A DNA stretch of 64,000 bases. Source: Candidatus Krumholzibacteriota bacterium. GTDB lineage: Bacteria > Krumholzibacteriota > Krumholzibacteriia > Krumholzibacteriales > Krumholzibacteriaceae. A program made the position numbers and the translations under genes. The notes below the pieces were generated by a model, which worked only from the letters and a program-made list of their open reading frames with translations, ran no database searches and was not told the origin of the DNA. The stretch spans positions 71,772 through 135,771 of the forward strand of contig JAFGBF010000008.1 in the NCBI GenBank assembly GCA_016933255.1, written 5' to 3'. Shown here in pieces: positions 44,289 to 55,649 of this stretch (its first letter is position 1; each line of letters begins with the position of its first letter).

Positions 44289-45421
44289 CTGTGGATGGAA
44301 TATCTGTTCCCGCTTTCAATAGTCTTGTATATGATCCCCGCCTGATGAGCTTTGTCTATTACGCTTGACGAAACGATTTTTCTTGTGGCGAGGACCTCAA
44401 GAGTGAATGGATATGAACCTCTAGAGGCGTAATATTCTTCAAGTGCTTCTGTAAGAGTCGTTTCAAGCATTCTCAGTCTTAATTCGCCCATATTACGTGC
44501 AGTAAGAGCGCCGTTGTCGGCGGTTTTCATCCCTGAATGGGTCGATGGTGCGGCTTTCCATCCCGGAGGGCTTAAAGCCGGGACCAGATATTCACCTATA
44601 AAGAATCCGGCGGCAAGGATCGATGTCGTGACAAGGGTCGGCACCAATCGCGACTTGCCCCTGACCTTGACCTTTGGTAGGGTTTTTTCCTCTTCATCGC
44701 GGACGACTTTCAGGTCTTCTTTTATCTCAAGCAGCCCTTTTTCCAGAAGTTGTTTGAGGGCTTCGTACGTGCTGAATCTGGCCATCCTCGAATTGGTGAT
44801 AAGTTCATTGAGCGACTTTTCTGATTCAAGAAGTTCATAGAGCACTTCTTCGTTTTTTCCGATTGAAAATCCTCTTTCGGCCGGAAAAGGAAGGCGCGTG
44901 AATCTCATCGATTCGCTTGAGAATATCCTTTTGAGCTCAGGAAACTCATCGATCCGCCTCATGCTCTCCATCAATATGCCTTCGACTTTTATCGACGTAA
45001 AGGATCTTACTCCTGAAAGGATATTCTTGCCGATGATGAACTTGTAGTGGCTTTTGGGCCAGCAAAGGACTTCCTGTACAGACTCATAGACCTGTTCAGT
45101 AAAGATCTTTTTAAGTTCATCTTCTGAAAAATATTTTTCTGATAAAAGGATCTCTGTCAGATCCATATTGGATTCCGTCTGGATCTGCATGAGATTGTTC
45201 ATCTTGTCATTGCTGATAAATCCGTATCTAAGGAGATAGTCTTTCAGAGGGTCTTTCGAACGGTTACGGCGGTCACGCGTAGAAATAATCAAACCGTCAC
45301 AAAAGAATATCGACATATTGTCTTCAGCTTTTACTGACAGCATGCCTGATTTCTTTTGAATGGATATCAACTGGAAAATCTCACTCAGCCCAAAATCCCT
45401 TGCATTTCCTTCCAGCGCCAT
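44282..45421 (-). CDS. DUF4388-domain membrane protein, function unknown
   Basis: 379 residues. The N-terminal MALEGNARDFGLSEIFQLIS and LSVKAEDNMSIFFCDGLIIS (about 1-48) are the DUF4388/PATAN-like start found in bacterial signalling and surface-motility proteins. A helical middle follows, then one transmembrane helix (about 259-281) and a C-terminal piece (about 315-379) with LEEYYASRGSYPFTLEVL and a final YKTIESGNRYSIHRE that resembles the C-terminal domain of type II secretion pseudopilins (the LDNGxYP turn). It lacks the prepilin leader. The gene is 12 bases after the TPR/zinc-ribbon gene, so the two likely work together. Confidence 0.8.
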   Translation of the reverse strand: MALEGNARDFGLSEIFQLISIQKKSGMLSVKAEDNMSIFFCDGLIISTRDRRNRSKDPLKDYLLRYGFISNDKMNNLMQIQTESNMDLTEILLSEKYFSEDELKKIFTEQVYESVQEVLCWPKSHYKFIIGKNILSGVRSFTSIKVEGILMESMRRIDEFPELKRIFSSESMRFTRLPFPAERGFSIGKNEEVLYELLESEKSLNELITNSRMARFSTYEALKQLLEKGLLEIKEDLKVVRDEEEKTLPKVKVRGKSRLVPTLVTTSILAAGFFIGEYLVPALSPPGWKAAPSTHSGMKTADNGALTARNMGELRLRMLETTLTEALEEYYASRGSYPFTLEVLATRKIVSSSVIDKAHQAGIIYKTIESGNRYSIHRE

Positions 45422-45433
45422 CGTTTTGCCTCT

Positions 45434-47386
45434 CTATAGTGAATCGAGGAAAGCCTCGAAATGCTCTGCTTTTTCTTTTACGGGTGAACGCGGTTCAATA
45501 ATACTCGTTTTTTCATCTACCTCCGGAATGAATTCGGGAGGAAGTATCTTGAAGTTTCTCTGTTCGACTGCCGGTCTTTCCCTTAGCGACGCAAGGTAAC
45601 CCATTGCTATGACCGCCATCGAGATCAGGATCCTCCAGACGGGGGATGGTGTAATAAGTGCCCTTGGATCGCTGAAATAGAAACCCGACCAGACAAGAGT
45701 CAGGATCGCGGAAAAGTCGATGAGCATCCAGATCATTCCCGAGACCGTCTTGCCGTGCAGGATGTAAGCGGCTCCCGGTATCAATCTGGTTTTCCACCCC
45801 GTCCTGTTTTCAGCAGACGAACCAGCTTTCTGCCGCCTGTGTCTAAGCAGAGCTTCCATCACTTTTATGCTCGATAATTTCTTTATAAGATTCGAGCAGT
45901 CCTGGCAAAGGGAGAGGCCGGTATCCTGGTTTGAGCAGACAGGGCATGTAGCTTTTCCGCAGTTATCGCACTTGAATACTCTCCAGTTTCCCGAGATCCT
46001 GCTGCTGGCTATCACACTGAACAGTATTGATCCCAGCAGAAGGTATCCAAGCCATTTGAAAGGAAAAAGAAGCCAGGGCCTGAACAGTTCTTCAATCAGC
46101 AGATCGCTTCGCAGCGCAGCCTCACGTTTTGCTATCGACCAGAGGAGATGATTGGGAAAACCTTCGTCATAGACCGAGAGAGCACGCAGATTTATCGAAG
46201 GATGATATTTTCTGAAACGGTCTATTCCGTGAGTTCCTGCCATTTTCAGGGCGGAACTCGATTCAGCGAACAGCATCTTGTTTATGTAGGCTTGTCCGAT
46301 ATTGAAATGAGCGACCGCGTTAGCCGGATCTATCGAGAGGACATTCTGGTATCCCGCTAGAGCCTTGTTGTAATCAGACTGCATGAAGTAGACGTTTCCC
46401 AGATTCAGATAGGCGATAGCAAAATCCTTGTTTTCGCTGACCGAAGAGAGCAGGTGGTCTCGGGCTTCTTCATATCGTCCAAGCCTGTACATGATCGTTC
46501 CAAGCGCGAACTGCTTCTCTGCCTCAAAATCCTTGTCTTTGATCTTCTGGATCGAGTCGATAAGTTTCTGGTCGCCTCCTGATTCGTTTAGAAGGGCAAG
46601 CCTGCCGGTTATGCTGTCCCGGTCGACAGACAGAAACAGGATATTGGAAAAAGGAGCGGCAAAAGAGGCGGCACCTATCAGAATAACCAGAAAAGTAACG
46701 GTTGCTTTTTCTCTTCTTGCCATGAAAGTCCAGAGAATACCTATAAACAGTGCTATATACAGGGCAATACCAAGCCGCATTATGAGAAGCGAAAGTATAA
46801 TCAATACCCCCATATATCTTGCCGGAGGGAAAGAATATTTCTGGGCATAGACCTCTTTTATCTTGTGGTTAAGAAATTGCCAGTATTTGACCATTAAGAT
46901 CAGCAGCATGAATATCAGGGTCATCAGCAGCGCTGCAATCAGATGCAGTGAAAGATTAAGCGCCAGCAGACCCTGGTTCCGGAAGCTTCCCGCCTGACGG
47001 TTAAGTCCCTCGATGAAGTGGAAGAGAAAGTCCGGATGGCCGCTAAGGAGTTCAATACGGGCAAGGGTAAAATATGGGTCGGAGTTGGTGCAGGAAAGGG
47101 ATCCGCTGAGGATCAACAGCTCCATCGCCTTTTCACGGTTTCCCGCTTCAAGCATTTTGAGGGCTTCGCCGTAAATGACTCTTGATGTCGTTTCCAGTGC
47201 TGGAGTGCCCTTCTCGATCTGGTTGAACGAATAGTCTCTCAACACGGGATTGGATATATTTTCCAACGAGTTAGCATATATATTTTCGCAAAATGCACTG
47301 CAGATAAGAATGCATAATACAGTTATAACCAGCCTTTGCGCCATAACTTGTTGTACCATCGTGCCTTTCATGATCAGAAAGTTCAT
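45434..47386 (-). CDS. TPR and zinc-ribbon membrane protein, function unknown
   Basis: 650 residues with a signal-like helix (about 19-33), a pair of membrane segments (about 145-170 and 192-222), two or more TPRs in the middle (FALGTIMYRLGRYEEARDHL at 293-312, then AYLNLGNVYFMQSDYNKALAG), a further helix (443-461), a six-Cys zinc ribbon (Cys473, 476, 481, 484, 494, 497) and two C-terminal helices. No enzyme motif is visible. The GGGAG before the ATG supports the start at 47386. Its neighbour is the DUF4388 protein; together they look like a small membrane signalling or scaffold pair. Confidence 0.78.
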   Translation of the reverse strand: MNFLIMKGTMVQQVMAQRLVITVLCILICSAFCENIYANSLENISNPVLRDYSFNQIEKGTPALETTSRVIYGEALKMLEAGNREKAMELLILSGSLSCTNSDPYFTLARIELLSGHPDFLFHFIEGLNRQAGSFRNQGLLALNLSLHLIAALLMTLIFMLLILMVKYWQFLNHKIKEVYAQKYSFPPARYMGVLIILSLLIMRLGIALYIALFIGILWTFMARREKATVTFLVILIGAASFAAPFSNILFLSVDRDSITGRLALLNESGGDQKLIDSIQKIKDKDFEAEKQFALGTIMYRLGRYEEARDHLLSSVSENKDFAIAYLNLGNVYFMQSDYNKALAGYQNVLSIDPANAVAHFNIGQAYINKMLFAESSSALKMAGTHGIDRFRKYHPSINLRALSVYDEGFPNHLLWSIAKREAALRSDLLIEELFRPWLLFPFKWLGYLLLGSILFSVIASSRISGNWRVFKCDNCGKATCPVCSNQDTGLSLCQDCSNLIKKLSSIKVMEALLRHRRQKAGSSAENRTGWKTRLIPGAAYILHGKTVSGMIWMLIDFSAILTLVWSGFYFSDPRALITPSPVWRILISMAVIAMGYLASLRERPAVEQRNFKILPPEFIPEVDEKTSIIEPRSPVKEKAEHFEAFLDSL

Positions 47387-47618
47387 TGGACTCCCGAACC
47401 CCGTGACTATATATCTTTCTTAACCTGCGCATCGGCAAAATTCATGCCGTATCAGCCTGTCGATTGAGATTAAAGGAGAAGTGGCATTTCTGTATTTACA
47501 TTGCCGCCTGCGAATGTTACATAGATATAGTAGGAACCGGAAAAAACCGATGTAACGCCATTTTTGGTTCATCGACGAAACTGTTTTTGGTTCATCGGCA
47601 AAAAAGAGGGAGAGAGTC
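47387..47618. other. Divergent spacer with direct repeats ahead of asnS
   Basis: 232 bases between the minus-strand TPR gene and asnS. The main feature is a pair of direct repeats near the asnS start (listed separately). Weak promoter-like elements face asnS: TTGCCG (about 47504) with TATAGT 19 bases later. No T-box leader is recognised. Confidence 0.4.
47561..47603 (+). repeat. 20-base direct repeats upstream of asnS
   Basis: TTTTTGGTTCATCGACGAAA (47561-47580) and TTTTTGGTTCATCGGCAAAA (47584-47603) match at 18 of 20 positions, with a period of 23 bases, about two DNA turns. A partly inverted copy (CCGATGTAAC, 47548-47557) lies just ahead. The second repeat ends 15 bases before the ATG, beside the ribosome-binding site, so it could be an operator or a translational site. 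Not seen elsewhere in the window. Confidence 0.7.
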
Positions 47619-48914
47619 ATGCATCCGGCAGAGATATCAGGAATAAGCGAATTTAAAGATCAGGAAGTACTTCTCAAAGGCTGGGTGTACAATATCCGTT
47701 CAAGCGGCAAGATAATCTTTCTTCAGCTCCGTGACGGAACCGGCGTAATTCAGTGTATTATCGAAAAATCAACGGTAGGGGATGAGCTGTTTGAAGAAGC
47801 GAAGACGCTTACGCAGGAATCATCCCTTGAGATAGCAGGCGGGGTGCGTGAGGATTCGAGGGCTCCAGGCGGTTTCGAACTTTCTGTAGCAGCCTTGAAG
47901 ATCATACAGGTGGCCGATGACTACCCTATTACTCCAAAGGAACATGGAAGCACTTTTCTTATGGATAACCGCCATCTCTGGCTGAGAAGTTCAAGACAGA
48001 ACGCGATCCTGAGGGTCAGGGCAAGCCTGGTAAGGTATATCAGGGATTTCTTCGATAACAGGGGTTTTATCCTGTGCGATACTCCGGTTTTTACGCCGAA
48101 TGCCTGTGAAGGGACGACGACCCTTTTCGAGACCGATTATTTCGGCGACAAGGCCTACCTGACTCAGAGCGGGCAGTTGTACAATGAGGCGACTGCGGCA
48201 GCTTTCAGGAAGGTATATTGTTTCGGTCCGACCTTCAGGGCGGAGAAATCAAAGACCAGAAGACACCTGATAGAATTCTGGATGGTCGAACCTGAAGTAG
48301 CATTTGCGGATCTTGACGATATAATGAAGCTCGCCGAAGATTTTATTGTAGATATAGTGGGGCGCACACTTGAGGATCACCGGGATCTTCTTGTAGATCT
48401 CCTTCAAAGAGATATCAGGCCTCTCGAAAATGTCCAGTCTCCGTTCCCCAGGGTATCGTATATGGAAGCTGCGGCTATCCTGAAAAAGAAGGGGATAGAT
48501 TTTCAGACTGGCGGAGATTTTGGAGGAAATGACGAGACTGTGCTAGCGACCGACTATGACAGGCCGTTCTTCGTCCACCGTTTCCCTTCGGCCATAAAGG
48601 CGTTTTATATGCAGCCGGATCCGGAAGACGCCTCGCTCAGCCTCTCGGTCGATCTTCTGGCCCCCGAGGGTTACGGAGAGATCATAGGAGGGGGACAGAG
48701 AGCGCACGACCTCGATCTGCTGAAGAAAAGAGTAGGGGAGCATGGCCTTCCTGAAAAAGCGTTCGACTGGTACTTCGATCTGAGAAGATACGGGACATTT
48801 CCGCATTCGGGTTTCGGCCTCGGCGTCGAACGCGCTCTGGCATGGATATGCGGCATCAATCATGTAAGGGAGACAATACCTTTCCCGAGGCTGATAAACA
48901 GGCTCTCTCCATAG
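47619..48914 (+). CDS. asnS: Asparaginyl-tRNA synthetase
   Basis: Class II synthetase that charges tRNA-Asn. 431 residues. The OB-fold anticodon domain (about 15-105; [23 protein letters not shown]) is followed by the catalytic core, with [12 protein letters not shown], motif 2 [20 protein letters not shown] ([18 protein letters not shown] is the AsnRS form, different from AspRS) and motif 3 [24 protein letters not shown] precedes the ATG. The direct repeats at 47561-47603 adjoin its start. Confidence 0.97.
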   Translation: MHPAEISGISEFKDQEVLLKGWVYNIRSSGKIIFLQLRDGTGVIQCIIEKSTVGDELFEEAKTLTQESSLEIAGGVREDSRAPGGFELSVAALKIIQVADDYPITPKEHGSTFLMDNRHLWLRSSRQNAILRVRASLVRYIRDFFDNRGFILCDTPVFTPNACEGTTTLFETDYFGDKAYLTQSGQLYNEATAAAFRKVYCFGPTFRAEKSKTRRHLIEFWMVEPEVAFADLDDIMKLAEDFIVDIVGRTLEDHRDLLVDLLQRDIRPLENVQSPFPRVSYMEAAAILKKKGIDFQTGGDFGGNDETVLATDYDRPFFVHRFPSAIKAFYMQPDPEDASLSLSVDLLAPEGYGEIIGGGQRAHDLDLLKKRVGEHGLPEKAFDWYFDLRRYGTFPHSGFGLGVERALAWICGINHVRETIPFPRLINRLSP

Positions 48915-48953
48915 CAGCAGCTGACTGAAAAAATACTGCCGAAAGCTTCATTG

Positions 48954-48982
48954 TTGACCTTGCAGTTCCTATCTGCTAATTT
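48954..48982 (+). promoter_or_regulatory. Sigma-70-type promoter ahead of the 1224-residue TPR gene
   Basis: TTGACC (48954-48959), a 17-base spacer and TAATTT (48977-48982) give a good -35/-10 pair in the 112-base gap after asnS, leaving about 38 bases of leader before the TTG start at 49027. This indicates the TPR gene can be transcribed on its own. Confidence 0.6.
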
Positions 48983-49026
48983 ACTATTACTTTTTTGTTT
49001 TCTTCCTCTTTCAAGGAGGAAATTCT

Positions 49027-52000
49027 TTGAATATCCGACTCTTGAATCTGTCTTACGCAGCATTGCTGCTGTTTTTTATTTCAGTGATCTTCGCCTCTTC
49101 CGCGAATGCGGGAGAAAGCGACGATTTCCGGTTTGCCCGAAGGCTGCAGAACGATGGCATATATATCGCTGCCGCCGAGGAGTATCTCCGTTTCTCCGAA
49201 AAATATCCTGACAGCGGTCTCAGGCCTTCCTCGCTCTTCAATGCGGGAGAATGCTGGATGAAAGCTGGAAAAGCAGCAGAGGCCATGGATGCTTTCGAGA
49301 CCCTGCTCGCGGCGCACCCCCGATTCGAGGATGCTTGCAAGGCCAGATATTACAGGGGCGACATCCTGAGAGTGTTGAAAAGATACAGGGAATCGGCAGA
49401 TGAATTTCTTATGATAGACGAGGTCTATCCTGATTGTCCGCTTGACGGACAGGCGCTTCTTTCAGCAGGAGAATCACTCCTCTCAGAGGGCGACTCTCAT
49501 GAGGCGGCCTCGGTCCTTAGAAGGGTGACCGATTCGGGAAGTTATCCAGGACTTCAGCCGAGGGCGATGTACAGCCTTGCCGTCGCCTTGAAGGATATCG
49601 GAAGGGACCTCGAAGCTGTCGCCATCTTAAAAAAACTCGTACAGGAATATTCGAAATCTCCCGTCGCCGCCCTTGCTTTGCTGCGTCTCGGAGATGCCTC
49701 TTTTGAAAATCGCGAATATACCGAGGCCGAAAGATTTTTCAGGGAAGCTGCCCGGCTGTATCGCGAAGATGCCCTGAAGGAAAAAGCAGTCCTGAAGATA
49801 CTCGATGTGACAGAGGCCATGGGAGACGATCTTTCACTTCTCAAAGAAGCCGAAAGGTTTCTTAAAGAGTTCCCCTCTTCCGAATCGCGCCCGCATATCT
49901 TCCGGAAAGCGGTCGGATCAGCCTGGAAGCTTGGAGACGGCAAAAAGGCAGTCGGACTTATCGATATGTGGAGAAATGAAGGATCGGCGCAGGACAGCAC
50001 TGGAGAGGTCAGCCTTCTGAGGGGAAAGATCCTTGCCGGCATGGGTAACAATCGGCAGGCCCTTTCTGAGCTCAGAGAGTTCAGGCATACCTGGACGAGA
50101 TCTCCGATGCTGGTGGAGGCTCTCAGGCTTGAGGCCGGATTGCTCATGAAAGAGGGGCGAAATGATGAAGCCGCGGCGCGCCTGCAGCTTGCCGTTGTCG
50201 AAGGTGCAGCCGGAGAAGAAAAGATAGAGATCCTCAGCCTCCTTGCTTCACTTTCGATCGATCATTATTCCGATACCCTTTCGGCTCTGAGATACTGGGA
50301 TATGATAATCGCTGAAGACGGTGGAGACGATGCGGAGGAAGATGCGCTGTGGAGATCGGCTGAGGCCCTTGAAAGATCAGGTAAGGCGGCTGAGGCCGCT
50401 GGAAGGCTGAAATCCCTTTCAAGAAGGTTCCCAGAGGGAAAATATGCCGAAGAGGCGGAGAAAAGGTCGGCGGTCCTGGAACTTTCGGATCTTTCGAATG
50501 GTGACCCGGTATCTGAACTGGCCAGGCTTGCTGTCAGCGGGGGTTCTATAGCGGAAAAATATATCAATACAGGCATTATCCTTCTCGATCGGGCTGACAG
50601 GCCGGAATATGCTTTCTCCTTTTTCAGCAGGATCCCGGAGGCCGACCTCCCGGATTCGCTGCTGATGAAAACATTGTATTTTAAAGGCAAGGCGAAGCAG
50701 AGGATCTACGATAAATCCCTGGTAAAGGGAAAGGCCGATAAGAAATCGCGTGAAGATGCCATAGGATCGTGGTTGAAAGCGGCTAGAAAAGGGCCCGGCA
50801 CCCGATGGGGAGAATTGTCGCACAGGGCATATCTGGAGAACAGGCTTGATGAGTGGAAACTGGGTGACCAGCTCGCAAAGCTTGATGAGTTTATCGGATA
50901 TTATAATAGCGGGGAGAATCTTTGGTGGGGAGCTTCCAGAAAGGCGGAGCTGCTCTACGGCGAAGCCGGAACCGGCAAAGGCTGGGCCGCCGACAGTTCG
51001 ATAGCTGTCTTTCGCTCTGTCCTTGATGCGAAGGCTCCCGGTAATTACAGAAAAGAGGCGCTTCTGAAAACCGGATACCTTTTAAGGATGAAAGGGCTGA
51101 CAGAGGACGCTTCCAGATATCTTTCGGCTTTTGTGTCGGAAAACAGGGATGATGAAAGGATAGCGCCGGTTCTATATGATCTGGGTGAACTCCATATCAA
51201 TATGAAGGGGTATAAAAAGGCCCTGGATTCTTTTCAGCGTTCTCTCGCAGCAAGCCCCTCCAAAGCTCTGGAATCGAAGAGCAGATTGCGGGTGGGAGAC
51301 TGTCTCTATTATCTGCGTGATTTCAGCGGTGCGGTCGACGCGTACAGAGATGCCGCCATGACAGATACGAAGAGCCCTCTTGCCTATGAAGCATCATACA
51401 GGGAGTCGATCACTCTTGAACAGCTTGGGCTGTTTGAAAGAAGCGATTCGATCCTCGTCTCACTGTCGCGGAACGATCAGCTTTCGAAAGGATTGCGCGC
51501 AAGGATCCTTTCAAGGTTCGGACAGAAGCTGCTTCTGAAGGGTGAAGCCGAGAAAGCAAAGATCCTGATAGAAGAACTTGTCTCGCTCGAAAGAAAAGAA
51601 GCAAACCTCTCCCTCTACGGTGAGGTCCTGCTCGAGACCGGTGATCTTGAGGGTTCTGTGAGGGTGTTTTCCGATGTGATCAGATTCGAAGGCGTAGATA
51701 CATGCCGGGTGTTGTCCGGAAGAGCAAAAGCCCGGTACCGCATGGGCAGCGATAAGGACGGCAGCAGGGATCTTGGCAGTCTGATCGAGAATCATCCCGA
51801 TTGCCAGGAGATCGCCGGAGTGATGCTTGAAAAGGGAAAGAATGAGGCAGCCGCCGGAAGATGTGAGGCGGCGGCGGAGACTTTCACGATCCTGAGAGAA
51901 CGTTATCCAGCGACGCCCCCTGCTTCCGAGGCTTTATATCATTTTGCGGTCTGTGATCTTAAACGGGGAGGAAATGCCGAGGCGATAGACAAGCTCAATC

Positions 52001-52701
52001 TCTTTCTAAGGGAATCGCCTAATACGGTCATCCTTGATCAGGCTTTCTTCAAACTGGCATCGGCTCATTACCAGTCCGGCAATCTTAATCTTGCCGCACA
52101 GAATTATTCGCTTGCCGCTGAAGCTTCCTCTGATGACAGCTTTATTTTTCTTGCCATGAAAAATCTCGCAATGATCTACCAGGAACTCGAAGAATGGGAA
52201 AAAGCAGGAGAAGCGTGGTATACGATATGTGAAAGATTTCCGGGTCGCGAAGATATTGTCGACCTCTTTTTCAATCTCGGATTCTGTTACGGCCAGTCTG
52301 GGAAATTCGAGATGGCATGGGAAGTATACAGGAGGATCCCCGGGATCGCGCGCAGCGAAGAACAGAAGGGACGGGCGTATTACTGGGCTGGTATAAGCCT
52401 CAAGAACCTCGATAGATGCAAGGAAGCTGTCAGAGAATTCTTGCGTGTCCCGTATCTGCGGACAGGCGGTATGTGGGGGATCACATCAAAACTCGAAGCG
52501 GCGATCTGTTATGAAAAACTCGGTCAGGTCGAGCAGGCGCTGGAGATCTATGAAAGGATCGTATCGGCGCATGGAGAGAATTCCGACTGGGGTTCGATCG
52601 CGAAGAAAGCTCTCGACCGTATAAACGGTGTGAAAGAGGATGATGCGGCCGGGAAAACGAACAGCGATGATCCCGAAGCTTCCGGCAAGAAGGATGACTA
52701 G
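49027..52701 (+). CDS. Large exported TPR protein, function unknown
   Basis: A 1224-residue protein with a signal peptide ([16 protein letters not shown], then ANA for cleavage) followed almost wholly by TPR-like helical repeats, for example [60 protein letters not shown] and [20 protein letters not shown]. No catalytic motif. The start is TTG behind a strong AAGGAGG. It looks like a periplasmic scaffold similar in style to YbgF/BamD-type repeat proteins but far longer. An acidic, Lys-rich tail ends it, and uvrA begins at the next base. Confidence 0.85.
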   Translation: MNIRLLNLSYAALLLFFISVIFASSANAGESDDFRFARRLQNDGIYIAAAEEYLRFSEKYPDSGLRPSSLFNAGECWMKAGKAAEAMDAFETLLAAHPRFEDACKARYYRGDILRVLKRYRESADEFLMIDEVYPDCPLDGQALLSAGESLLSEGDSHEAASVLRRVTDSGSYPGLQPRAMYSLAVALKDIGRDLEAVAILKKLVQEYSKSPVAALALLRLGDASFENREYTEAERFFREAARLYREDALKEKAVLKILDVTEAMGDDLSLLKEAERFLKEFPSSESRPHIFRKAVGSAWKLGDGKKAVGLIDMWRNEGSAQDSTGEVSLLRGKILAGMGNNRQALSELREFRHTWTRSPMLVEALRLEAGLLMKEGRNDEAAARLQLAVVEGAAGEEKIEILSLLASLSIDHYSDTLSALRYWDMIIAEDGGDDAEEDALWRSAEALERSGKAAEAAGRLKSLSRRFPEGKYAEEAEKRSAVLELSDLSNGDPVSELARLAVSGGSIAEKYINTGIILLDRADRPEYAFSFFSRIPEADLPDSLLMKTLYFKGKAKQRIYDKSLVKGKADKKSREDAIGSWLKAARKGPGTRWGELSHRAYLENRLDEWKLGDQLAKLDEFIGYYNSGENLWWGASRKAELLYGEAGTGKGWAADSSIAVFRSVLDAKAPGNYRKEALLKTGYLLRMKGLTEDASRYLSAFVSENRDDERIAPVLYDLGELHINMKGYKKALDSFQRSLAASPSKALESKSRLRVGDCLYYLRDFSGAVDAYRDAAMTDTKSPLAYEASYRESITLEQLGLFERSDSILVSLSRNDQLSKGLRARILSRFGQKLLLKGEAEKAKILIEELVSLERKEANLSLYGEVLLETGDLEGSVRVFSDVIRFEGVDTCRVLSGRAKARYRMGSDKDGSRDLGSLIENHPDCQEIAGVMLEKGKNEAAAGRCEAAAETFTILRERYPATPPASEALYHFAVCDLKRGGNAEAIDKLNLFLRESPNTVILDQAFFKLASAHYQSGNLNLAAQNYSLAAEASSDDSFIFLAMKNLAMIYQELEEWEKAGEAWYTICERFPGREDIVDLFFNLGFCYGQSGKFEMAWEVYRRIPGIARSEEQKGRAYYWAGISLKNLDRCKEAVREFLRVPYLRTGGMWGITSKLEAAICYEKLGQVEQALEIYERIVSAHGENSDWGSIAKKALDRINGVKEDDAAGKTNSDDPEASGKKDD

Positions 52702-55536
52702 ATGACTCGTGAAAACCTTGTCGTCAAGGGAGCGCGTGAGCATAATCTCAAAAATCTGACGCTGACGATCCCGAGGGGCAGTTTTGTCGTGATCACGGGG
52801 CTGAGCGGATCAGGCAAATCATCACTCGCTTTCGATACGATATATGCTGAGGGACAGCGCAGATATGTAGAGTCGCTTTCAAGTTATGCCAGGCAGTTTC
52901 TCGAACAGATGGAAAAGCCCGATGTCGATTCTATCGAGGGGCTCTCTCCAGCGATATCGATAGATCAGAAGACTACTTCCAGGAATCCGCGCTCGACAGT
53001 CGGAACAATAACGGAGATCCACGATTACCTGAGAGTCCTTTATGCCAGGACGGGTGTTCCCCATTGTCCCGGTTGCGGCCGGATGATATCGCGCCAGACG
53101 GTTTCCCAGATCGTAGACAGGATCATGAAGGGTGATCCGGGGTCTCAGCTTGTCATAATGGCTCCTGTCGTAAGAGGCCGCAAGGGTCAGCATCTCGCCC
53201 TTCTGAAGAAACTGTCCCGAAGCGGATTCACGCGGGTGAGGATAGATGGAGATCTATTCAGCCTTGATGATGACATATCCATCGATAAAAACAGGAAACA
53301 TGACATAGAGGTTATAGTCGACAGATTGAAGATAAAACCGGGGATAGAGAGGAGGCTCTCTGATTCAGCGGAAACCGCCGCGGAAACGGGCGGCGGAGTC
53401 ATCATGGTCCGGCAGGGAAAGGAAGAGGTCTTCTACAGCCTTGAATATTCGTGCCCCTGGTGCGGGGGAGGGCTCGGCGAAGTCTCTCCGAGAATTTTTT
53501 CTTTCAATTCTCCCTACGGGGCATGCGAAGAATGTCATGGTCTTGGTACGACGATAGATTTTTCAAAAGAACTTATTGTTCCGGACGCTTCGCTCAGTAT
53601 TAATGAGGGTGCACTGGCATCGATCGGCCAGTTAAAGGACAACTGGTTCAGGCTGCGGCTCGATGCACTCAGCAAACTGTATCGATTTTCACTGGACACT
53701 CCTTTTGAGAAGTTATCGAAAAAGACAAGGAAGATCATTTTAGAGGGTTCAGATGATGAGATCACCGTACAGTATGATTTCGAGAAGGGAAGAGGAGAAT
53801 ATATCACGGAGTGGGAAGGGATAATCCCCAATCTCAAGCGCAGATACCATCAGACCCGTTCAGATTCGATCCGAAAATGGATAGAGACATATATGATATC
53901 GGATGATTGTCCCGAATGCGGCGGAAGCAGGCTGAAAAAAGAAAGCCTCTCGGTCCTTGTATCGGGAAAGAATATAGCGGAAGTATCCCGCCTGACGATC
54001 GACAGGGCAGCAGATTTCTTCTCGGGGATCAAGTTCAGCGGGAATGATATGATAATAGGAAGACCTCTCCTGAAAGAGATAACCTCCCGTCTTGATTTTC
54101 TGAAGAATGTCGGACTCGATTATCTCGCCCTCGACAGGTCCGCCGGCACTCTGGCGGGAGGAGAGGCTCAGAGAATACGGCTTGCTACGCAGATCGGGTC
54201 CAAGCTGGTAGGCGTCCTGTATATTCTGGATGAACCCTCGATAGGACTGCATCAGAGGGATAATGCGCGCCTCATAGCCACGCTCATGGAGCTCAGGGAC
54301 GCCGGAAATACCGTTATAGTGATCGAGCATGACAGAGAGACGATACTCGCTGCCGACCACGTGATCGATCTCGGCCCCGGCGCCGGTGAACATGGCGGAT
54401 ATCTCGTGGCTTCCGGCTCGCCCTCCAGGATCAAAGAGGTGAAAGAAAGTCTCACCGGGAATTTCCTCAGGGCCGGGATGTCGTTCGATCCCGGTGAGGG
54501 AAAGAACAGGGGGTCGGGAAAAGATCTGGTACTCATAGGAGCCAGAGCCAATAACCTTAAGAATATAGACGTGACTTTTCCCCTCGGAAGGTTGATATGC
54601 GTCACCGGTGTCTCAGGTTCAGGGAAAAGCACATTGGTAAACGATGTCCTGTTCAGGGCGCTTCACAGGAAATTCTTCAGGAGCAGGATACTGCCGGGAG
54701 CTCATGAACGGATCGAAGGAGCGGAATATATCGATAAGGTGATAAATATCGACCAGTCCCCGATCGGGAGGACGCCGCGTTCGAATCCCGCGACATATAC
54801 CGGGATCTTCGGGCCGGTGCGCGACCTTTTCTCAAGGCTCCCCGAGTCGAAGGTCCGTGGATACAAACCGGGCAGGTTCAGCTTCAACGTAAAGGGGGGA
54901 AGATGCGAACTCTGCCGGGGTGACGGGATGATCAAGGTAGAGATGCATTTTTTGCCCGACGTATACGTCCACTGTCAGGAATGTAAGGGAAAGAGATATA
55001 ACAGAGAGACTCTGGAGGTTACTTTCAAAAACAGAAATATCGCCGAAGTCCTGGATTTGACCGTTGACGAGGCGATCATTTTCTTTGAGAATATCCCTTC
55101 TGTAAGGAGAAAGCTCCAGGTCCTTCAGGATGTCGGAATGGGGTATATCCGCCTGGGACAGTCGGCGACGACTCTTTCGGGTGGAGAAGCACAGAGAGTC
55201 AAGCTCTCTTCGGAACTTTCGAAGGTGGGAACCGGCAAAACGCTTTATATTCTCGACGAGCCGACTACCGGCCTGCATTTCGAAGACGTGAAACTTCTTA
55301 TGTCTGTTTTGGAAAGGCTTGTCGATCGGGGGAACACGGTCATCGTCATAGAGCACAACCCCGATATAATCCGCCATGCCGATCATATAATAGATCTTGG
55401 GCCGGAAGGCGGAGACAGGGGAGGCGCGATAGTCTACGAAGGGTCTCCAGGAGGTATTACCGGGTGTAAGGGGTCCTGGACAGGAAAGATGCTGAAGGGA
55501 TTCCTGAAAGATGAGCAGGGGGGGAGAAAGAACTAG
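52702..55536 (+). CDS. uvrA: Excinuclease ABC subunit A
   Basis: DNA damage recognition subunit of nucleotide-excision repair. 944 residues, with the two ABC units expected: Walker [13 protein letters not shown] and [12 protein letters not shown], signatures [12 protein letters not shown] and [11 protein letters not shown], the [11 protein letters not shown] block and two zinc modules ([11 protein letters not shown] with CEECHG, and CELCRGDG with [10 protein letters not shown]). Length and order are normal. Starts directly after the TPR gene stop. Confidence 0.98.
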   Translation: MTRENLVVKGAREHNLKNLTLTIPRGSFVVITGLSGSGKSSLAFDTIYAEGQRRYVESLSSYARQFLEQMEKPDVDSIEGLSPAISIDQKTTSRNPRSTVGTITEIHDYLRVLYARTGVPHCPGCGRMISRQTVSQIVDRIMKGDPGSQLVIMAPVVRGRKGQHLALLKKLSRSGFTRVRIDGDLFSLDDDISIDKNRKHDIEVIVDRLKIKPGIERRLSDSAETAAETGGGVIMVRQGKEEVFYSLEYSCPWCGGGLGEVSPRIFSFNSPYGACEECHGLGTTIDFSKELIVPDASLSINEGALASIGQLKDNWFRLRLDALSKLYRFSLDTPFEKLSKKTRKIILEGSDDEITVQYDFEKGRGEYITEWEGIIPNLKRRYHQTRSDSIRKWIETYMISDDCPECGGSRLKKESLSVLVSGKNIAEVSRLTIDRAADFFSGIKFSGNDMIIGRPLLKEITSRLDFLKNVGLDYLALDRSAGTLAGGEAQRIRLATQIGSKLVGVLYILDEPSIGLHQRDNARLIATLMELRDAGNTVIVIEHDRETILAADHVIDLGPGAGEHGGYLVASGSPSRIKEVKESLTGNFLRAGMSFDPGEGKNRGSGKDLVLIGARANNLKNIDVTFPLGRLICVTGVSGSGKSTLVNDVLFRALHRKFFRSRILPGAHERIEGAEYIDKVINIDQSPIGRTPRSNPATYTGIFGPVRDLFSRLPESKVRGYKPGRFSFNVKGGRCELCRGDGMIKVEMHFLPDVYVHCQECKGKRYNRETLEVTFKNRNIAEVLDLTVDEAIIFFENIPSVRRKLQVLQDVGMGYIRLGQSATTLSGGEAQRVKLSSELSKVGTGKTLYILDEPTTGLHFEDVKLLMSVLERLVDRGNTVIVIEHNPDIIRHADHIIDLGPEGGDRGGAIVYEGSPGGITGCKGSWTGKMLKGFLKDEQGGRKN

Positions 55537-55649
55537 TTGTCGAGGGTATGGCCGGAGATGCGTTTTTTAATAATATGGAAGATGCTGCCGGTACTTTTAA
55601 TCGATTCTGAAACTGAAAAACGGATCTGGTTTTAAAATGGGAGATACAG

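Noticed and set aside
55537..55649. Glycine riboswitch ahead of gcvT
   Set aside because: The gap is only 113 bases, and neither the tandem aptamer pattern nor its conserved GGA/CUG elements can be found.
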